Shown: positions 42,404 to 50,426 of the stretch, piece after piece
Numbering within the stretch: position 1 is the first letter of the stretch
Layout of the letters: the number at the start of each line of letters is the position of its first letter
Source: DATLXU01 sp035575515
Lineage (GTDB): Bacteria > Acidobacteriota > Blastocatellia > UBA7656
Reading direction: 5' to 3'
Assembly (NCBI GenBank): GCA_035575515.1
Contig: DATLXU010000006.1
Coordinates: forward strand, 1-50,426
DNA: 50,426 nt
Notes under the pieces: generated by a model
Databases searched by the model: none
Seen by the model: only the letters and a program-made list of their open reading frames with translations
What the model was told of the DNA's origin: nothing
Translations under genes and position numbers: made by a program

Positions 42404-44623
42404 TCACAGATTCGCCAGAATGAAATCGGTCATCATCGAGCGCATGTGCTTAACGAGCAACGGGTCAACCACTCCGTGACGGGATTTCGGATAGAGCATC
42501 AACTGGAAAGGCTTGCCAGCTCTTTGAAGCTCGTATGCGAATTGAATCGTGTTCTGCATGTGAACGTTGTCGTCGATCATGCCGTGAATCAAAAGCAGCT
42601 TGCCGCTTAAATCTTTCGCCGCGGCCTGCGGCGCGGTTTTCTTATAACCTTCCGCGTTGTTTTGCGGAGTCTTCATGTAGCGTTCGGTGTAGATTGTGTC
42701 GTACAAGCGCCAGTCGGTGACGCTGCCTCCTGCGATCCCTAGCTTAAAGCTCTTGCTGTGCGTGAGCGCATACGAAGTCATAAACCCGCCGAAGCTCCAA
42801 CCCCATAAGCCAATCCGCGAGCCGTCAACGTAGGGCTGGCTCTTTAGCCATTCGATGCCGTCTTCCAAATCTCTCAACTCAAGCGGGCCGAAGTTGCCGT
42901 AAATTTGCCACGTCGGCTCGATGCCTTTGCCGCTCGCAGAGCGATTGTCGCACACCCAGATGATGTAGCCCTTCTCGGCCAGCATCTGGTGCCACAGAAA
43001 CGTCGCTCCGCCCCAGGCGTTACGAACCTGCGGAGCGTGCGGGCCGCTGTATGTGTATTCCATCACTGGGTACTTCTTCGACGGGTCGAAGTCGGGCGGC
43101 TTAATCATCATCGCTTCCATCACAAAGCCGTCGCGCGTCTTGACCTGAAGGAATTCGACTTTGCCGAGCTTGTATTGCTTCAAGGCTTCAACTTTGTTCT
43201 CATCAATCACGCGTGCGAGCTTGCCGCTGGCATCATAGAGCCGCACTTGCGTCGGCGTGTTCACGTCGCTCCAGTTGTCAATGAACTGTGTGAAGGTAGG
43301 GTTGAAATTCGCCGTGTGCCACCCGGCTGTTTCGGTCAATCGAGTCAGCCCCGTGCCGTCGAGCTTGATGCGATAGATGTGCGACTCGATGGCGCTGCGC
43401 TCCGTGCTGCTGCTGAAATAAATATAGCCGCTCGCTTCATCAACTCCGTAGAGTGTGCCTATCTCCCATTTGCCGTCAGTCACTTGGCGAATCAAACGGC
43501 CTTCAGGCGAATAATGATAGAGATGCTGGAAGCCCGTGCGCTCGCTCGAAATCAGAAACGAGCCGTCTTTCAGATAAATGGGAAACTCAACACCTCCGAC
43601 ATCCACCCACGCCTTGGTCTTTTCTCGAAAGAGCGTTTCGGACTTGCCGCTCGCCGGATCGGCGTAGTTCAAATCTAACCACGTCTGCTCGCGGTCTTGA
43701 ATCTCGTAAACGACCTTCTTGCCGTCGGGAGTCCAGCCCACGCGAACGAGCAACGGGTCGACGCCTTCGTAATTGAAAATGTCGACCCAGCGGGTCGGGC
43801 CGCCAGCGGCTGCGACTACGCCGAGCCGCACAATCGGGTTCGGGTCGCCCGCTTTCGGGTAAAACTCCTGCTCGACATCTTGAAAGTGAGGAATGTGATC
43901 AACGATGGTGAATTGATGAACGGGCGATTCGTCGAATCTCAGATAAGCGAGTCGCGTCGAATCGGGACTCCACCAGTAGGCTTTGAAATTGCCGCGCCCG
44001 TAGAGTTCTTCCTGATAGACCCAGTCGAGCTGGCCGTTGATCGTCTTCGGCCCACCATCGTTTGTGAGCGCGCGCTCGCGCTGCGTCGCCACGTCGACGA
44101 CATAGAGGTTGTTCCCGCGAACGAATGCAACCATGCGGGAGTCGGGGCTGAACTCTTCTCCTTCTTCCGGCTCGGTGCTGTTCGTGAGTCGCACTGCGCG
44201 GTCGCTTCCGAACTCGTAATAGAAAAGGTCATTCGCCGTGTTGATGAGCGCGGCGGTTTCGGCTTCGTTCATCCGATACGAAGCGCGATGGGCTATACGC
44301 TTGGCGTCATCGCGGCTGAGTCCGGGAATTGCAGCGAATGCTGCTTCCATCTTCGCGGTGTCGAAGAAAGGGACTGCCTCGCCCGTCGCCGCGTTGACTT
44401 TCATAATTGTGAATGAAGGCGGGCGCGGGTCGGGCTTGCTCTGAAGGTAATGCGTGCCGTCTTTGAGCCAGCGCAGGTTCGTCGGAGGCGAGCCGCTGAA
44501 GTCGACCCGCTTCACGGGATCGAATATGTCGTCAATCGTTAGCTGCTTGTTCTGCGCCTCAGCGACGGAGCCAAGCGAGATTAAAGCCAGAAGGGCGGCA
44601 ATGATGATAGAGCGTCGTCGCAC
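42404..44623 (-). CDS. Dipeptidyl-peptidase IV-type S9 serine peptidase
   Basis: 739 residues with a signal peptide (about 1-22). An N-terminal eight-bladed propeller-like region (about 60-480) precedes the alpha/beta hydrolase domain. The catalytic triad reads Ser610 in GWSFGGF, Asp684 in HGMIDDNVH and His716 in SRHG. This order and the DDN sequence match bacterial DPP-IV (S9B), which removes Xaa-Pro dipeptides from peptides in the periplasm. The nearby ELYGRGNFKAYWWSPD region contains the family's EE-type segment (YQEELYGRG), where a Glu pair holds the substrate N-terminus. A candidate promoter lies just upstream. Confidence 0.95.
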   Translation of the reverse strand: MRRRSIIIAALLALISLGSVAEAQNKQLTIDDIFDPVKRVDFSGSPPTNLRWLKDGTHYLQSKPDPRPPSFTIMKVNAATGEAVPFFDTAKMEAAFAAIPGLSRDDAKRIAHRASYRMNEAETAALINTANDLFYYEFGSDRAVRLTNSTEPEEGEEFSPDSRMVAFVRGNNLYVVDVATQRERALTNDGGPKTINGQLDWVYQEELYGRGNFKAYWWSPDSTRLAYLRFDESPVHQFTIVDHIPHFQDVEQEFYPKAGDPNPIVRLGVVAAAGGPTRWVDIFNYEGVDPLLVRVGWTPDGKKVVYEIQDREQTWLDLNYADPASGKSETLFREKTKAWVDVGGVEFPIYLKDGSFLISSERTGFQHLYHYSPEGRLIRQVTDGKWEIGTLYGVDEASGYIYFSSSTERSAIESHIYRIKLDGTGLTRLTETAGWHTANFNPTFTQFIDNWSDVNTPTQVRLYDASGKLARVIDENKVEALKQYKLGKVEFLQVKTRDGFVMEAMMIKPPDFDPSKKYPVMEYTYSGPHAPQVRNAWGGATFLWHQMLAEKGYIIWVCDNRSASGKGIEPTWQIYGNFGPLELRDLEDGIEWLKSQPYVDGSRIGLWGWSFGGFMTSYALTHSKSFKLGIAGGSVTDWRLYDTIYTERYMKTPQNNAEGYKKTAPQAAAKDLSGKLLLIHGMIDDNVHMQNTIQFAYELQRAGKPFQLMLYPKSRHGVVDPLLVKHMRSMMTDFILANL

Positions 44624-44673
44624 TTTTTGTACTCCTTTGGTAGATGAAGATTTCGGGGTGAATGCAAAGTATA

Positions 44674-44702
44674 GTTATACAGAAAAATCGTCACGCGTGA
44701 AA
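44674..44702 (-). promoter_or_regulatory. Candidate promoter of the DPP-IV gene
   Basis: On the minus strand TTTCAC (44702-44697), 17 bases, then TATAAC (44679-44674). The predicted start is near 44667, about 45 bases before the ATG. Confidence 0.4.
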
Positions 44703-44846
44703 GCCGCATTTGCGCGCAGCGATTCCGGTAGTGACCCTGTGATATTTGAGATTCGATTTTGGTACAACGCCTGGTAGCAAGGCAGGCCACCGTACACCAA
44801 ATCCTGAGCCATTTTTGAACCCCAAATGTAAAGGGGCGACTACCGC

Positions 44847-45230
44847 TTATCGCTTCTTCATAACAATGTTGACGGACGTGGTTTTGTTCTGCTCAACGGT
44901 GATCTTCTTTGCGGGCGCTGCGTAGCCCCGCAGCTCAAGAGTGAGATTGTACTCTCCTGCGGGAACTTCTATGGTCGCGGGCGTCTCGCCATACCCCTGC
45001 GGCTTTGCGCCTTCGGCTTCAGGAATCAGCACGATGGTCGCCCCAGCGGGTTTGGATTTGACCTCGATTTTGCCCATGCCTTTTTGCTCCGCTTGCTCAG
45101 GCTGAGCATTCGTTGTTGATTGCGAAGCGCTTCGTTTGCTCTGCGTCCGATTGCTGTCAGCGGGCGGCGCAGGCTTGCAGGCTGCCAGCATTATGACGCA
45201 CATTGCGATGATTAAAATGCGGAGCGCCAT
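44847..45230 (-). CDS. PEGA-domain lipoprotein
   Basis: 127 residues from ATG 45230, chosen for the GGGAGAG ribosome site and because the product then starts with a lipoprotein signal (LIIAMCVIMLAAC, lipobox LAAC). A longer frame to 45320 would bury it. A Ser/Gln/Arg-rich linker follows, then one PEGA domain (about 57-125): KIEVKSKPAGATIVL..GYGETPATIEVPAGEYNLTLELRGYAAPAKKITV. PEGA domains are Ig-like surface modules of unclear function. Flanked by two S9 peptidase genes on the same strand, but separated from the upstream one by a strong terminator. Confidence 0.85.
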   Translation of the reverse strand: MALRILIIAMCVIMLAACKPAPPADSNRTQSKRSASQSTTNAQPEQAEQKGMGKIEVKSKPAGATIVLIPEAEGAKPQGYGETPATIEVPAGEYNLTLELRGYAAPAKKITVEQNKTTSVNIVMKKR

Positions 45231-45325
45231 CTTTATCTCTCCCTCGAAACTTTCGTTCGACCTTCGCGGGCTTACGATATAGCACAAACGACTGCGCACA
45301 CAAGGTCGGCTGCGCTTCATTAGCT

Positions 45326-45372
45326 AAAAAAGAATCGGCGCGAGCGCACACAATCGTATGCTCGCGCCGATT
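45326..45372 (-). terminator. Intrinsic terminator of the second S9 peptidase gene
   Basis: On the minus strand a perfect 13-bp stem (45372-45360 with 45345-45333) is followed by C and TTTTTT. It begins 23 bases after the stop codon of the peptidase gene. Confidence 0.95.
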
Positions 45373-45394
45373 AAAACGCTGCGCTGTTTGATGC

Positions 45395-47401
45395 TTACTT
45401 CTTCCTGTATTTCTCGAACCAGCCGCGCAGGTAAAGAATCTGATTCAACCTGTTCGACGGATGGCGCGGGACGGCGTTGAAGCCATGATACTCGTCCTGT
45501 ATGCGCACCATCATCGTGTCGACCTTGCGCAGCTTCAGCGCGCGGTAATACTGCTCGGTCTGCTCCATCGGCGTGCGCAAATCCAGATCGCCCGTCATCA
45601 GCATAGTCGGCGTTTTTACGTTCCCAACGTAAGTGATTGACGAACGGCGCAGGTGCTCGGACGGGTCTTCCCACGGCAGCTTCTTGAAGTTGTAATACCA
45701 GCCAGACCCATCGGTAGTGCCGACGAAGCTGTACCAGTTCGTCACAGGCTTCATCACAACAGCAGCAGCAAAACGATTCGTGTGGCCTACTATCCACGAA
45801 CTCAGAACGCCTCCGCCTGAGCCGCCTGTGACAAACAGATTGCGCTCGTCAACGTAGCCTTTCTTTATCACGGCATCAACGCCGTTCATCAGGTCGTCGT
45901 AATCCTCGCCGGGATAGTTGAACTTGATTGCGTTGCCGAACTCCTGACCGTAGCCTGTCGAGCCTCGCGGGTTCGTGTAGAGTACGAGGTAGCCTTCGGC
46001 TGCGTGATTCTGGAACTCGAAGTTGAAACCCACGCCGTACATCGAATGCGGCCCGCCGTGAATGTAGAGGATCAGCGGGTACTTCTTCGACGGGTCGAAA
46101 TCGGGCGGCTTGACGATCCAGCCTTGAATCTTCTTGCCGCCGACGGAGTCGTACCATATCTCTTCAACCTGTCCAAGCTGTCGGCCTTCGAGCAAATCGC
46201 CGTTGACGTCTGTGAGCTTTTTAATCACGGGCTTCTTGACGTTGAAGACGACAACGTCGCCCGGCTCGGTCGGGCTTGTGAGCACGCCCGCTGCCATCCC
46301 GTTGCTGGCAATCGAAGAGACTTGAAGCTGGTGATTGCCGTCGGTCACTTTCTGCGGCGCGCCGCCCTTTAGCGATGCGAAGTAGAGATTATCCGTGCCG
46401 CGATCTTCGCTGACGAAATAAATTCCGCTTCCGTCGCTCGCCCAGTTCAGCCCGCGCGGGTCACGATCAAACCCTTCAGTCAATGGCCGCTTGTTTGTGC
46501 CGTCAATGTTCATCACATAGAGCTTCGATACGATGTATGTGTCATCGGTGTTATCGAAGCCCGTGTAGGCGATCATTCGGCCATCGGGTGAAACTGTGGG
46601 ATTGGTGTCCGGCCCGCGCCGGTCCGTCAATGCTTTGATCTCGCCGCTGCTCAAATTGAGCGCGTAGATTTCCGATTCTCTCCATTCATACTGCGCGTCG
46701 GGCTTGCGCAAGCCGCTGAAGATTATCGTCTGAGAATCGGGAGTCCATTCGGGCGAGCCGTGATTGTAGTCGCCATCGGTCAGTTGTCGCGGGGTGCCGC
46801 CCGTGTCCGGTATCACGAAGATGTGCATGAAGCCTTCGGGGCGATAGCCTTGCCCGTCCGCGCGATAATCGAGGCGATCAATCACGCGCGGCGGGTCAAT
46901 CCACTTCGCGCCCGCCGGGCGGGGAGGCAGCTTCACGGTAAAGCTGTTTTTTGATGGGACGATCATGTTGAAAGCTATTCGCTTGCCGTCGGGCGACCAC
47001 GCGAGGTTGGTTGCGCCGCGTTCGAGGTGAGTCAGCTGTGTTTCTTCGCCCGTGTCCATCCACTTGACCCAGATTTGCGCGCCTGCGGGCTGGCCCGGCG
47101 CGATGTAGGCTATTCGCTTTCCGTCGGGCGACCATTGCGGCGATGCGCCTTTCACAAGAAAGCGATTGCGGCTGCCGTCCGCGTTCATAATCCAGATGTC
47201 GCTTTCAAACTTGTCGTTGACCTTGTCGGTCCAGCGGCGCGTGTAGATTATCTGCGAGCCGTCGGGCGAGATTTGAGGCGCGGCGACGTACTCCCAATCC
47301 ATCAGCAGGTCAATCGTCAGCCGCTCGCGTCCATTCGCTAATGCGCTTGCGGCCATCGCCACGATGAGCGCAACTGTTACGAGAACATTTCTTCTTCGCA
47401 T
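45395..47401 (-). CDS. S9 serine peptidase (acylaminoacyl-peptidase/prolyl oligopeptidase type) with WD40-like propeller
   Basis: 668 residues from ATG 47401, with CAGGAG eight bases upstream and a signal peptide (NVLVTVALIVAMAASALA); a frame reaching 47614 is not supported. Several PD40/TolB-like blades (ISPDGSQIIYTRRW, WSPDGKRIAYIA, VSPDGRMIAYTG) form a propeller (about 30-380). The hydrolase domain has the nucleophile Ser528 in GGSGGG (GGSYGG is usual), the Asp in GDLDLRTP and His in EYHG. The S9C-like layout suggests an acyl-peptide or oligopeptide hydrolase in the periplasm. Divergent from the rhodanese gene. Confidence 0.94.
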   Translation of the reverse strand: MRRRNVLVTVALIVAMAASALANGRERLTIDLLMDWEYVAAPQISPDGSQIIYTRRWTDKVNDKFESDIWIMNADGSRNRFLVKGASPQWSPDGKRIAYIAPGQPAGAQIWVKWMDTGEETQLTHLERGATNLAWSPDGKRIAFNMIVPSKNSFTVKLPPRPAGAKWIDPPRVIDRLDYRADGQGYRPEGFMHIFVIPDTGGTPRQLTDGDYNHGSPEWTPDSQTIIFSGLRKPDAQYEWRESEIYALNLSSGEIKALTDRRGPDTNPTVSPDGRMIAYTGFDNTDDTYIVSKLYVMNIDGTNKRPLTEGFDRDPRGLNWASDGSGIYFVSEDRGTDNLYFASLKGGAPQKVTDGNHQLQVSSIASNGMAAGVLTSPTEPGDVVVFNVKKPVIKKLTDVNGDLLEGRQLGQVEEIWYDSVGGKKIQGWIVKPPDFDPSKKYPLILYIHGGPHSMYGVGFNFEFQNHAAEGYLVLYTNPRGSTGYGQEFGNAIKFNYPGEDYDDLMNGVDAVIKKGYVDERNLFVTGGSGGGVLSSWIVGHTNRFAAAVVMKPVTNWYSFVGTTDGSGWYYNFKKLPWEDPSEHLRRSSITYVGNVKTPTMLMTGDLDLRTPMEQTEQYYRALKLRKVDTMMVRIQDEYHGFNAVPRHPSNRLNQILYLRGWFEKYRKK

Positions 47402-47605
47402 AGAGACACTCCTGATAAAAAAATCTCCACTGGTTAGCTGAGCATATGAATTTGCAATTGAAGAAATCTGCTTGCGGAACGAAGATTCTAAGGTTTCGGG
47501 CAAGTCCGGGTCAAGCGCAGATGGCTGAACAGCAGCGCATAAATTGCGGGCGCGGCTGCTCGCGCGTATCATGCAGGCGAATAACAAATCTAACAGGAGA
47601 TCGTC

Positions 47606-47977
47606 ATGAAACACTCGGAAGGATTCTTAAAGATTGTCAACGATGCCAAAAGCCGTGTGCGTGAGACAACGCCTGAAGAGGTGCGAAGAAGACAAGAAGC
47701 GGGCGAGCAGTTTCACTTCGTCGACGTGCGTGAAGACAACGAATGGCAAAAGGGGCACGCTGCGGGCGCGATTCATCTCGGCAAAGGCATAATCGAGCGC
47801 GACATCGAAACGACCATCCCTGATAAAGACGCAGAAATCATTCTCTACTGCGGCGGAGGTTACCGCTCTGCGCTCGCGGCTGACGCGCTCCAGCAGATGG
47901 GTTATAAGAATGTCATCTCGATGGATGGCGGGTGGAAACGCTGGCGCGAGCTGGGCTATCCAATCGAAGGCGAATGA
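47606..47977 (+). CDS. Rhodanese-domain protein
   Basis: 123 residues, one rhodanese domain. Active-site loop CGGGYRS with Cys82; the domain opens with the PEEVRRRQEAGEQFHFVDVREDNEW pattern and closes with GYKNVISMDGGWKRWRELGYPI. Such proteins carry persulfide sulfur in the cytoplasm. Start ATG 47606 has AGGAG eight bases upstream. It converges with the amidase gene across only 22 bases. Partner and acceptor unknown. Confidence 0.93.
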   Translation: MKHSEGFLKIVNDAKSRVRETTPEEVRRRQEAGEQFHFVDVREDNEWQKGHAAGAIHLGKGIIERDIETTIPDKDAEIILYCGGGYRSALAADALQQMGYKNVISMDGGWKRWRELGYPIEGE

Positions 47978-47999
47978 TGCGCGGCGCAGATTATTTCAA

Positions 48000-49892
48000 T
48001 CACTTTGCTTTCGCTTCGGCTGCGCGGTTCTTTTTCAGGTAGGCATTCAATCCGCCGAACAGCGAAGCGGCGATGCGGTCGCGGAAGGCTGCGGTTTGCA
48101 GCAACGCCTCGTCGCGCTCGTTCGATAAGAAAGAAACTTCCGCAAGCACGCTCGGCATCGCCGCGCCCACGAGCACAACGAACGGCGCGTGCTTAACTCC
48201 ACGATTCACGGCAGTGCGCGGCGACTGCGCGCCTATGCCTCGCACCATTCCCGCCTGAATGTATCGAGCAAGCTCGCGCGACTGGGCCACGCGATTGCCC
48301 GCCGTGATGCTTGCGACGACCGTCTGCGCGCCGTCGGATTTCTTCTCGCTCGCCATGCGGGCGTTCTCGCGCGCCGCCGCCTGCAAGTCTTCAGATGCTG
48401 CGCGGTCAGGACTTAAGAAGAAAGTCTCTACGCCTGAGGCAGCGCGCGATGGGCTTGCGTTCGCATGAATAGAGATAAACAGATCGGCGGCGCGCGCGTT
48501 GGCAATCGCGGTTCGCTCTTCGAGCGCAACGAAGCGATCCGAATCGCGCGTCATTATCACTTCAACGTCAGGATAGTTGTGCTTGATATAGGCCCTGAGC
48601 CTTCGCGCAACGTCGAGCACGAGGTCTTTCTCGCGCATGCCGTTCGGGCTGATGGTTCCCGTGTCGTGGCCGCCGTGACCGGGATCTATCACGATTCGCT
48701 TGATGGGCGCTTCGGCGGCTTTCGCGTCAACTTTCGCGGCCAGCGCGTCGGCGGCCTTTTGCGCATCCTGAGGATTCATCGGCACAATCGGGTCGGGAAT
48801 GTCCGGCAGCGCCAGCAAGGGGCTTTGACTGGCTGCGACACTCGGTTTTGATGCGACACCATCCGCGCGCGGCGCTCGCTCAATCGAATCTTCTTTCGTC
48901 GCAGTCCGCGCGATTGAATCGTTCGCGCGCAATTTAGCAGCCGCGCCCTTGGCGTGAAGGTCAATCACGATGCGCGCAGGCTCGCTCAATCGAAACATCG
49001 AATAATCCGCGAGCGCCCCAACTTCGATCTCAACCTGCACGCCCGATGCTTCGCCTTCCTTCACAAGGATTCGTTTGAGCAAGCTCGACTGATCAACGAT
49101 AAAGCGGCGGCCATAAAGCGATGACGAAACGGACACGTCGTTCAATTGGATGCTCACTCGATTGTCTGCGCGCCGCTCCGAGTAAGCAGCTTCGTCCGAG
49201 AGATCAATCACGACGCGAGCATAATCCGGCCCGCTGAAGTTGCGCACGTTCGTCAATCGCGGCAGCCCCATCGCGCCATCGCCTTTACGGACGCGATCAG
49301 CGGAAATCATCACGTCAACAGGGCGATTCCCAAGCTGAGAATCGAAGCGGGCGAGCACTGCTTCGGCTTCGCGCGCAAGCGCCGATTTTGGAAAGTGTGC
49401 AATCAATTCGCGGTACGCCGCAGCCGCGCCGTCAAGGTCCTGCAGGTTCTCTTCGTAAATTTGCGCGATGCTGATTAGCGCTTCGCCGACGAATGAGCTG
49501 TGCGGCTGTTCGATAACTACCCGCCGATAAGTTTCAATCGCGTCCTGATAAAGCGCCGCATCGCCTGTAACGTCAGCCATCTCGCGCAATAGTTCCGCGC
49601 GGCGGATGAATGATTCGGCTGAAAAATAATTGTCCGTATTGAGCCGTATGACCTGACTGAAGGCGTCGAGCGCGCGGCGATAATCCGAGAGGGTTCGCTC
49701 TTCGGGCGGGCACTGGTGCAGCGAGCGCACAAGATCGCTTGCGTGCAAAAAGAGATTCTCAGCCGCCGTCCGCACGCCGGACGATGCGGATGCGGGATCG
49801 GCGGCATTGAGTATTGGGCGCGCCGTCAGGCAGAAGACGACCGCGAAGACAAACATTCTCACAACCAGTTTGTATCGCTCCGGCTTGCGCAT
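48000..49892 (-). CDS. N-acetylmuramoyl-L-alanine amidase with TPR and AMIN domains
   Basis: 630 residues: signal peptide (about 1-30), TPR-like helical repeats (about 45-190), an AMIN domain (about 205-315; YARVVIDLSDEAAYSERR), an Ala-rich spacer, then the Amidase_3 domain (about 397-620). Zinc ligands and base are visible: H in IVIDPGHGGHDTGT, E in GMREKDLVLDVA, H in LFISIHANAS, and E in LAEVSFLSN. It cuts the amide between MurNAc and L-Ala in peptidoglycan, probably at division sites where AMIN binds the envelope. TPR repeats N-terminal to AMIN are not standard in AmiC. No Shine-Dalgarno is visible. It lies next to a lytic transglycosylase gene, another wall hydrolase. Confidence 0.95.
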   Translation of the reverse strand: MRKPERYKLVVRMFVFAVVFCLTARPILNAADPASASSGVRTAAENLFLHASDLVRSLHQCPPEERTLSDYRRALDAFSQVIRLNTDNYFSAESFIRRAELLREMADVTGDAALYQDAIETYRRVVIEQPHSSFVGEALISIAQIYEENLQDLDGAAAAYRELIAHFPKSALAREAEAVLARFDSQLGNRPVDVMISADRVRKGDGAMGLPRLTNVRNFSGPDYARVVIDLSDEAAYSERRADNRVSIQLNDVSVSSSLYGRRFIVDQSSLLKRILVKEGEASGVQVEIEVGALADYSMFRLSEPARIVIDLHAKGAAAKLRANDSIARTATKEDSIERAPRADGVASKPSVAASQSPLLALPDIPDPIVPMNPQDAQKAADALAAKVDAKAAEAPIKRIVIDPGHGGHDTGTISPNGMREKDLVLDVARRLRAYIKHNYPDVEVIMTRDSDRFVALEERTAIANARAADLFISIHANASPSRAASGVETFFLSPDRAASEDLQAAARENARMASEKKSDGAQTVVASITAGNRVAQSRELARYIQAGMVRGIGAQSPRTAVNRGVKHAPFVVLVGAAMPSVLAEVSFLSNERDEALLQTAAFRDRIAASLFGGLNAYLKKNRAAEAKAK

Positions 49893-50016
49893 AATAACCG
49901 AGTGCTGATGGGGACTTTTTAGTAGGGAGCCAGCTTGAAGTCAAGCGGAATCTGTTTTGCCTGCTCAGCGAGTCCGAAGTCAAGAAATGAATCTTTCGAC
50001 CACGGACTTTGGACCA

Positions 50017-50426
50017 TCAGTAATTGTTCGACAATCGGCTGCTCGCCCCGCCTGAAAAAGTCGCGGGCGCCGGAGCCGTTGGGGCGACGGCGGCAATAGT
50101 CTTGGCCGCGCGCCCGCCTCGCTTTCTATCGTAGCGCGCAGAGATTGCGTGGACGTAATTCTTCGTCTCTCGATAAGGTGGAACCGTGAAGCCGTAATTG
50201 ACCACAGCGTTTTCGCCCGCGTTGTAACCGGCGAGCGCAAGCCTCACATCGCCATTGAATGTATCGAGCAGAAAGCGAAGGTATCGCGCGCCGCCTTCGA
50301 TGTTTTGCGCCGGATCGTAAACATTCGTCACGCCGAACCGCCGCGCCGTCGCGGGCATAAGTTGCATCAACCCCATCGCTCCTTTGTATGAACGCGCTCG
50401 CAGGTTGAATCCTGATTCATGATGCA
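50017..50426 (-). CDS. Lytic transglycosylase, SLT domain (partial, start outside window)
   Basis: The frame is open to the right edge (codons from 50424) and ends at 50017, giving 135 residues of the C-terminal part. The opening ESGFNLRARSYKGAMGLMQLMP is the active-site region of SLT/Slt70-like transglycosylases; the first Glu is the catalytic acid. GARYLRFLL and LAGYNAGENAV are the other family motifs. The last 35 residues are a low-complexity Ala/Pro/Ser tail. It cleaves glycan strands of peptidoglycan with 1,6-anhydro formation. Same strand as the amidase, 124 bases upstream of it, so the two may be co-expressed. Confidence 0.93.
   Translation of the reverse strand, partial: HHESGFNLRARSYKGAMGLMQLMPATARRFGVTNVYDPAQNIEGGARYLRFLLDTFNGDVRLALAGYNAGENAVVNYGFTVPPYRETKNYVHAISARYDRKRGGRAAKTIAAVAPTAPAPATFSGGASSRLSNNY

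Overview
This 50.4 kb window looks like a chromosomal stretch of a free-living, GC-rich heterotrophic bacterium with a Gram-negative envelope. My best guess is an acidobacterium, perhaps of the Blastocatellia type. That guess rests on general gene content: secreted peptidases, outer-membrane proteins that carry carboxypeptidase-regulatory-like (Ig-fold) domains, a histidine kinase with an N-terminal PDZ-like and multi-TM region, and two S9 peptidases. It does not rest on a 16S gene or a search. I see no rRNA, tRNA, CRISPR array, prophage or defence island.

Layout. 1-5 kb: end of a membrane glycosyltransferase-like gene, a short CinA-type protein, an OB-fold lipoprotein, a dicarboxylate/amino-acid:cation symporter with an odd Ala-rich insertion, a small unknown protein and an eIF2B-family protein. 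5-10 kb: glutamate dehydrogenase, a large OmpA-type porin behind a strong promoter and a long leader, and a small lipoprotein that appears frameshifted. 10-17 kb (minus strand): an M16 peptidase homologue that has lost both zinc histidines, a single-pass membrane protein, aroB, an M3-type peptidase and a more AT-rich thioredoxin-fold gene. 17.2-17.5 kb: a highly structured intergenic element ending in a perfect intrinsic terminator on the minus strand, my best candidate for an undescribed RNA. 17.6-25 kb: rdgB, an outer-membrane protein, and an NtrB/NtrC-like two-component pair. 24.9-26 kb: a decayed IS256-family element next to a truncated FkbM methyltransferase. 26-33.6 kb (minus): M4 and M28 secreted peptidases, a processive family 2 glycosyltransferase with an N-terminal Ig-fold domain, and glpX. 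33.8-39 kb: acyl-CoA dehydrogenase, 3-hydroxyacyl-CoA dehydrogenase, CaiB-type CoA-transferase and a class III aminotransferase. 39-50 kb: a duplicated-domain secreted protein, transketolase, two S9 peptidases around a PEGA lipoprotein, a rhodanese, a cell-wall amidase and the end of a lytic transglycosylase.

Functionally the window supports protein and amino-acid catabolism (six peptidase-family genes, glutamate dehydrogenase, aminotransferase, symporter), fatty/acyl-CoA oxidation, gluconeogenic and pentose-phosphate carbon flow (glpX, tkt), and envelope maintenance (OmpA, amidase, transglycosylase).

The most unusual global pattern is a set of intergenic inverted repeats that fill many gene gaps. 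In each, both arms are built from one short word repeated with variation. The word differs from gap to gap (TTTGTC, GGGTCGG, ATGATAAG, CTAGTTTCTGG, AAAAGGCA, TTCAGC, TTTTCGA). Most lie at gene 3' ends and often touch or overlap the stop codon. Ordinary hairpin-plus-T-run terminators also occur, at 9425, 17214, 26086 and 45326.
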